Assembly (NCBI GenBank): GCA_947174985.1
Contig: CAMWLB010000109.1
Span: 1 to 9,117 of the forward strand
DNA length: 9,117 nucleotides
Direction of reading: 5' to 3'
Source: an uncultured Lachnospiraceae bacterium
GTDB taxonomy: Bacteria; Bacillota; Clostridia; Lachnospirales; Lachnospiraceae
Below, in pieces: positions 5,878-9,117 of the stretch (within the stretch, counting starts at the first letter, position 1; the number at the start of each line of letters is the position of its first letter). The notes below the pieces were generated by a model. It was given only the letters and a program-made list of their open reading frames with translations, was not told where the DNA came from and did no database searches. The translations under genes were made by a program, and so were the position numbers.

Positions 5878-5916
5878 TGATATCAACATGATATCATTAT
5901 AATATATTTTTGTCAA
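5878..5916 (-). promoter_or_regulatory. SPFH promoter overlapped by tandem palindromes
   Basis: On the minus strand TTGACA (5916-5911) and TATCAT (5893-5888) are 17 bases apart, a strong sigma-A promoter with its start expected near 5881. The self-complementary octamer TGATATCA occurs twice, at 5878-5885 and 5889-5896, separated by ACA. Together they form the dyad ATATCA-ACA-TGATAT (5880-5894), which covers the -10 box and the start site. The nonamer TCAACATGA also recurs at 5883-5891 and 5913-5921, exactly 30 bases apart, the second touching the -35 box. This is a layout expected for a repressible promoter. Confidence 0.7.
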
Positions 5917-5921
5917 CATGA

Positions 5922-6066
5922 AAGTGAAGCAATCTTTTGTTTACCATGTCTCTTATCTCCCATCTGTTATTTTAATTTTAAAATTGGATTTTTTTTCATT
6001 TTCATATTTACATATTTTCATCCATACTGCAAACAATACTATTGTCATAATCATGACTTGTGACTT
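5922..6066. other. AT-rich divergent intergenic region
   Basis: This stretch between the divergent SPFH and repetitive-lipoprotein genes is strongly AT-rich, with runs such as TTTTAATTTTAAAATTGG near 5970, and contains no credible gene. The promoter of the plus-strand lipoprotein gene must lie here or just downstream. The best -10-like box is CATAAT (6046-6051), but no good -35 box is at the right distance. A tandem heptamer, TGACTTG twice, occupies 6054-6067. Confidence 0.5.
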
Positions 6067-6091
6067 GCCGCTTTTGCGGCGGAATGGAGGG
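6067..6091 (+). promoter_or_regulatory. Hairpin plus Shine-Dalgarno leader of the repetitive lipoprotein gene
   Basis: GCCGC (6067-6071), loop TTTT, and GCGGC (6076-6080) form a 5 bp GC-only stem, followed by GGAAT and the Shine-Dalgarno GGAGGG (6086-6091). The stem ends 16 bases before the ATG at 6097. The arrangement is nearly the same as the hisA leader on the other strand (1282-1257), down to the shared GCGGCGGAA after the loop. Confidence 0.55.
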
Positions 6092-6096
6092 AAATT

Positions 6097-6777
6097 ATGA
6101 AAAATATGAAAAAAACTTTTGCAATTTGTCTTCTGCTTCTCTATGTCGGCATGTTATCAGCATGTGGCAGTGGCTCCAAGAAGAACAACGGCGATATGGC
6201 TGGCGGCTCTCAGAACGGCACTACCACTGAGAGTACCACCGGCAATACCGGCACCAACAACAATAATGGTACAACAGGCACCAATGGCAGTATCAACAAT
6301 AACAATGGTACAACGGGCACCAACAGCAACACAAACAATAACAATGGTACGACAGGTACAAACGGCAACACAAACAATAACAATGGTACGACAGGTACAA
6401 ACGGCACAACGGGTACAAACAACACGACCGGAAACGGCACTGGCAGTAATGGTGTAAATAATAATGGAACAAATGGTACAAACGGCCGCAGCAGCGTGAA
6501 TGGCGGAAACACCACGAACGGCTCTACAAATGGAAGTACAACAAACGGTACTACAAATAGCACCGGCAACAGAAGTAATGGTACAAACAATGCAATCGAT
6601 GACGCAGGCAATGCAATCGGCGATGCCATTGACGACGCAGGAAACACTGCCGGAGATGTTATCAATGATATCGGGGACGGTATCAAGGATATCACCGACG
6701 ACATGACCGGAAATGGTTCCGGCAATAACAACACTACCAACGGCAGCTCCACAAGAGGCGCTTCGGGAAGACGGTAA
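6097..6777 (+). CDS. Asn/Thr/Gly-rich repetitive lipoprotein of unknown function
   Basis: This 226-residue protein has a lipoprotein signal peptide: MKNMKK, a hydrophobic core (8-19) and the lipobox LSAC (20-23), so the mature chain is anchored at Cys23 on the outer face of the membrane. Residues 40-165 are almost only Asn, Thr, Gly and Ser, including four units of NNNNGTTGTN with a 13-residue period (54-103). Residues 166-203 differ: they read as small amphipathic repeats of the AIDDAGNAIGD kind, rich in Asp, Ile and Ala, and may form a helix. The tail returns to Gly/Asn/Ser and ends basic (GRR). No known domain is recognised. The composition suggests a flexible, perhaps glycosylated or wall-spanning linker. 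The start follows GGAGGGAAATT. It has its own terminator at 6786. Confidence 0.85.
   Translation: MKNMKKTFAICLLLLYVGMLSACGSGSKKNNGDMAGGSQNGTTTESTTGNTGTNNNNGTTGTNGSINNNNGTTGTNSNTNNNNGTTGTNGNTNNNNGTTGTNGTTGTNNTTGNGTGSNGVNNNGTNGTNGRSSVNGGNTTNGSTNGSTTNGTTNSTGNRSNGTNNAIDDAGNAIGDAIDDAGNTAGDVINDIGDGIKDITDDMTGNGSGNNNTTNGSSTRGASGRR
6256..6405 (+). repeat. 39 bp in-frame tandem repeat, about 3.8 copies
   Basis: Units start at 6256, 6295, 6334 and 6373, and each encodes NNNNGTTGTN plus three variable residues (GSI, SNT, GNT). The third and fourth units are nearly identical in DNA, including AACAATGGTACGACAGGTAC, whereas the first two differ at many third positions. This suggests that recent duplication has added copies. 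Because 39 is a multiple of three, gain or loss of a unit keeps the frame. Confidence 0.85.
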
Positions 6778-6785
6778 CTTTTTCC

Positions 6786-6830
6786 AAAAAGAGGGCATTT
6801 CGCGGTCAGACTGCGAATACCCTCTTTTTT
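6786..6830. terminator. Bidirectional intrinsic terminator between the lipoprotein gene and fbp
   Basis: AAAAAGAGGG (6786-6795) pairs with CCCTCTTTTT (6820-6829). Beyond a C/A mismatch the stem continues with ATT/AAT and CGCGG/CTGCG around the loop TCAGA. The T-run ends the plus-strand lipoprotein transcript, and the A-tract gives a U-tail for fbp. The fbp stop codon (6832-6830) overlaps the edge of the hairpin, so the two genes are packed as tightly as possible. Confidence 0.9.
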
Positions 6831-8785
6831 TATATTCCTCTCTCTACAATGCTGCCCTCTCTATACGCTTTTAACAGTTTTTCCAAATCGGCAATCGTTT
6901 CCTTGATATCCAGACCGATATCTGTATCCGCCACGCGCTTCCGCACCGGAAATATTTCCACATCAAGTGTATCCGAAAAAATATCGGATTCCTTGCGGAT
7001 TGCTGCTTCCGACGATTCAAAATATTCGTGTGATACCAGCCTCATGCCTCTGGAATTGCATACCAGCGTGTAACCGGCAATGCCTGTTTTCTGGTGGAAT
7101 GCCTTGGAAAAGCCGCCGTCTATGATAAGCAGTTTTCCGCCGCATTTTATGGGCGATTCCCCATTTTTTTGTTCCACCGGCACATGCCCGTTCACGATGT
7201 GGGAGCTTTCTGCGGGAAGTCCAAACTCTTCCAATATTCTCGCGATGATATCTTCCCTGTCAAGCAGTGCATAATAACTGTTTTTCTTTTCTTCATGGCT
7301 GCGGCTGTCATCAATAAAATAACGCTCAAAAGTCGCCATTTTATCCCTTCCGTAGACGGGAGAGCCGGGACCTGCCCAGATATACCAAATCATATCCTGC
7401 CCGTTTCTCTTTTCCTCGCCCTCCGTCCCGTAATAGCCAATACGGGCGCAATTTTCCAGAATGTCATAAAGCGCCTTGCCACTGTAAAGCCTGCCCCCGA
7501 TACAGATACCGGCAAAGCTTCCGTCTTCTGTCAGAGGAACGCATCCATGGTAGAGTAGGTTAGAATTGTATACCTTATACAGTCCTCCATTGGAAAAAAG
7601 GAAACGCACATGACGCTGCAGCTTTTCACTGTGCAGAAACGCCTGCCGCAGCCGCTCCATCACCTTAAGCTCCTCCGCGGTAAGCCTGTATGGGTCTTCC
7701 CTGTCCACCGTAGGGAAATCCACGTCCTTTAAGGAATAGGATGTGCCGTCTATCTCCACGGTTTTATTTTCATAATCAATTTTATCTAAAAGCAGCCTGT
7801 TTTCCATGCCAAATTCCGGATGACGCAAAATAAGCTGTCCCTCCAGTTTAAACTGCAGAATAGTTATCGCCTTATGCATCTTCATGTCAAGGCTCAAATC
7901 CTTGGTATTGTAGTCAGTATTATATTTGATGGCAAAGGCGCTGCAGTCCGTGTCCTGATAAGTTTCCATCGCAAAAGTGGCAAGCGGAATCAGATTGATG
8001 CCGTAGCCGTCCTCCAACGTATCCAAATTGCCATAGCGCGCCGCAATCCGGATAACTGTCGCAATACATGCCAGATGTCCGCTCGCTGCGCCCATCCACA
8101 CCACATCATGGTTGCCCCACTGCACATCCACCGAGTGATACGTGCTCAGAGTATCCATAATGATATGCGGTCCCGGTCCCCTGTCATAAATATCGCCCAG
8201 AATATGCAGGTGGTCAATGACAAGCCGCTGAATTAGATGGCTCAGTGCAGCGATAAACTGCGGCGCCCTTCCGATTCGTATAATGGTATGTATGATTTCA
8301 TTGTAGTAGGCTTCCTTGTCCTGCACCTCTTCCTTTTCCGTAATCAATTCTTCGATGACGTAGGCAAAATCCTTCGGCAGCGCCTTCCGTACCTTAGAAC
8401 GCGTGTATTTGGACGCCACACGCTTGGTAATCTGCACCAGCCTGTGGAGGGTTATCTTATACCAGTCCTCGATATTCTCCTCTTCCTCCATCATGATATC
8501 CAGCTTTTCCTCCGGATAATAAATCAAGGTCGCCAGCGATTTCTTGTCGCGGCTGCTCAAGGTATTGCCAAATTCCTCGTCAATTTTTCTCCGCACGGAA
8601 CCGGAACCGTTCTTCAGCACATGATTAAACTGCTCATACTCTCCATGTATGTCCGTCAGGAAATGCTCCGTCCCCTTCGGCAGATTCAGGATTGCCTGCA
8701 GATTGATGATTTCTGTCGCCGCAGACGCAATGGTTGGATACCGGTCTGCCAGACTCTTTAAATACTTTCTTTCCAGTTCAGTCAT
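6830..8785 (-). CDS. fbp: Fructose-1,6-bisphosphatase class III
   Basis: The 651-residue cytoplasmic enzyme removes the 1-phosphate from fructose 1,6-bisphosphate in gluconeogenesis. It belongs to the class III (FBPase_2) family typical of Firmicutes, about 640-670 residues, unrelated to the short class I enzyme. The calcineurin-like metal site is intact: TDIHGE (44-49), GDIYDRG (197-203) and GNHD (224-227), with later residues in NGHVP and in the LLIIDGGFSKAF stretch near the C-terminus. The N-terminus NLQAILNLPKGTEHFLTDIHG is typical. The start at 8785 follows GGGAGGTAAGA. It is downstream of dapB on the same strand, separated by 77 bases containing a strong hairpin. No separate promoter could be recognised in that short gap, so some read-through from dapB is possible. 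Confidence 0.97.
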   Translation of the reverse strand: MTELERKYLKSLADRYPTIASAATEIINLQAILNLPKGTEHFLTDIHGEYEQFNHVLKNGSGSVRRKIDEEFGNTLSSRDKKSLATLIYYPEEKLDIMMEEEENIEDWYKITLHRLVQITKRVASKYTRSKVRKALPKDFAYVIEELITEKEEVQDKEAYYNEIIHTIIRIGRAPQFIAALSHLIQRLVIDHLHILGDIYDRGPGPHIIMDTLSTYHSVDVQWGNHDVVWMGAASGHLACIATVIRIAARYGNLDTLEDGYGINLIPLATFAMETYQDTDCSAFAIKYNTDYNTKDLSLDMKMHKAITILQFKLEGQLILRHPEFGMENRLLLDKIDYENKTVEIDGTSYSLKDVDFPTVDREDPYRLTAEELKVMERLRQAFLHSEKLQRHVRFLFSNGGLYKVYNSNLLYHGCVPLTEDGSFAGICIGGRLYSGKALYDILENCARIGYYGTEGEEKRNGQDMIWYIWAGPGSPVYGRDKMATFERYFIDDSRSHEEKKNSYYALLDREDIIARILEEFGLPAESSHIVNGHVPVEQKNGESPIKCGGKLLIIDGGFSKAFHQKTGIAGYTLVCNSRGMRLVSHEYFESSEAAIRKESDIFSDTLDVEIFPVRKRVADTDIGLDIKETIADLEKLLKAYREGSIVERGI

Positions 8786-8822
8786 TCTTACCTCCCACCA
8801 CAGAACTTCTTCTCATACTTAA

Positions 8823-8862
8823 CAACCCCCGTTTCCTTCCAGAAACAGGGGTTGACTTTTTT
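8823..8862. terminator. Strong hairpin with T-tract between dapB and fbp
   Basis: CAACCCC (8823-8829) pairs with GGGGTTG (8848-8854), and after one C/A mismatch GTTTC (8831-8835) pairs with GAAAC (8842-8846): 12 pairs with loop CTTCCA. In the plus direction it is followed by ACTTTTTTTT, a textbook tail. In the minus direction, the direction of both flanking genes, the tail is only TTGTTAAG. It may end dapB transcripts partially, or mainly stop antisense transcription entering dapB. Confidence 0.75.
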
Positions 8863-9117
8863 TTAACAATTATTTGCGGATTCAATCACGTCGCTCATAT
8901 CATACATGCCCGCAGGCTTTCCGGCGAGGAATTTCGCCGCCTGTATGGCGCCCTTGGCAAACACTGCTTTGGAATAGGCAGTATGGGAAAAGGTAATCAC
9001 CTCGTCTGCTCCCGCAAAGATAACGTCATGGTCGCCCACAATCGTACCGCCGCGGACTGCGGATATACCGATTTCTTTTTTACTGCGCTTCTGCCGTACC
9101 CCGCTTCTGTCATACAC
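8863..9117 (-). CDS. dapB: DapB C-terminal part, 4-hydroxy-tetrahydrodipicolinate reductase (cut by window end)
   Basis: The reading frame runs off the right edge, so only the last 84 residues are present; the GTG at the edge is an internal codon. DapB uses NAD(P)H to reduce the dihydrodipicolinate precursor on the way to diaminopimelate and lysine. The segment contains ISAVRGGTIVGDHDVIFAG, followed by ITFSHTAYSKAVFAKGAIQAAKFLAGKPAGMYDM in the protein's final half, the conserved substrate-binding and C-terminal strand region. Upstream of it, RSKKEIG also fits. The nucleotide-binding half lies outside the window. A strong hairpin follows the stop codon, then fbp. Confidence 0.94.
   Translation of the reverse strand: MYDRSGVRQKRSKKEIGISAVRGGTIVGDHDVIFAGADEVITFSHTAYSKAVFAKGAIQAAKFLAGKPAGMYDMSDVIESANNC

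Noticed and set aside
6256..6405. CRISPR-like array
   Set aside because: The 39 bp units are contiguous, in frame and coding, with no unique spacers between repeats and no cas genes nearby.
6157..6798. Long antisense reading frames (213 and 180 codons) opposite the repetitive lipoprotein
   Set aside because: They arise from the repetitive codon composition of the sense gene; they lack ribosome binding sites, and one is an unbroken Val/Pro/Leu-rich low-complexity chain.
8237..8761. Plus-strand open frame of 174 codons inside fbp
   Set aside because: It is a shadow of the well-conserved fbp gene with no domain, no ribosome binding site and no promoter.

Overview
The window looks like chromosomal DNA from a Gram-positive Clostridia member, most likely Lachnospiraceae. 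The evidence is the long class III fructose-1,6-bisphosphatase typical of Firmicutes, strong GGAGG-type ribosome binding sites throughout, AT-rich intergenic DNA with moderate-GC genes, lipoprotein signal peptides, and a eukaryote-type HisA of the kind seen in some Clostridia. The genus cannot be fixed from the sequence alone.

Layout, left to right. Bases 1-24, and possibly to 38, look like Illumina Nextera/Tn5 library adapter rather than genome, so this end is probably a contig edge. A cold-shock protein gene follows on the plus strand (102-302), with a leader hairpin and a bidirectional terminator it shares with the convergent minus-strand block. That block, in transcription order, is: an EamA/DMT half-transporter (4427-4014), a GNAT acetyltransferase (3964-3416), a ~138 bp element with inverted ends that forms a long hairpin (3283-3420), a DUF1311/LprI-like lipoprotein (3257-2325), an APH-fold phosphotransferase (2286-1321), and hisA (1251-448). 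A separate minus-strand pair, SPFH/band-7 membrane protein plus a small ribbon-helix-helix protein (5857-4637), has its own promoter overlaid by a palindromic operator, and its own terminator. A plus-strand gene (6097-6777) encodes an Asn/Thr/Gly-rich repetitive lipoprotein. It faces fbp (8785-6830, minus) across a shared bidirectional terminator. The right edge holds the C-terminal part of dapB (minus, cut by the window end).

Most of these genes are independent housekeeping or accessory functions: gluconeogenesis (fbp), lysine/diaminopimelate synthesis (dapB), histidine synthesis (hisA) and cold shock (csp). The parts that suggest something less ordinary are four. First, a near-identical GC-rich hairpin plus Shine-Dalgarno leader precedes two unrelated genes, hisA and the repetitive lipoprotein gene. 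Second, the SPFH/RHH pair has an operator-like promoter. Third, an inverted-repeat element overlaps the acetyltransferase stop codon. Fourth, the low-complexity lipoprotein carries 39 bp tandem repeats. No CRISPR array, rRNA, tRNA or transposase gene was seen.
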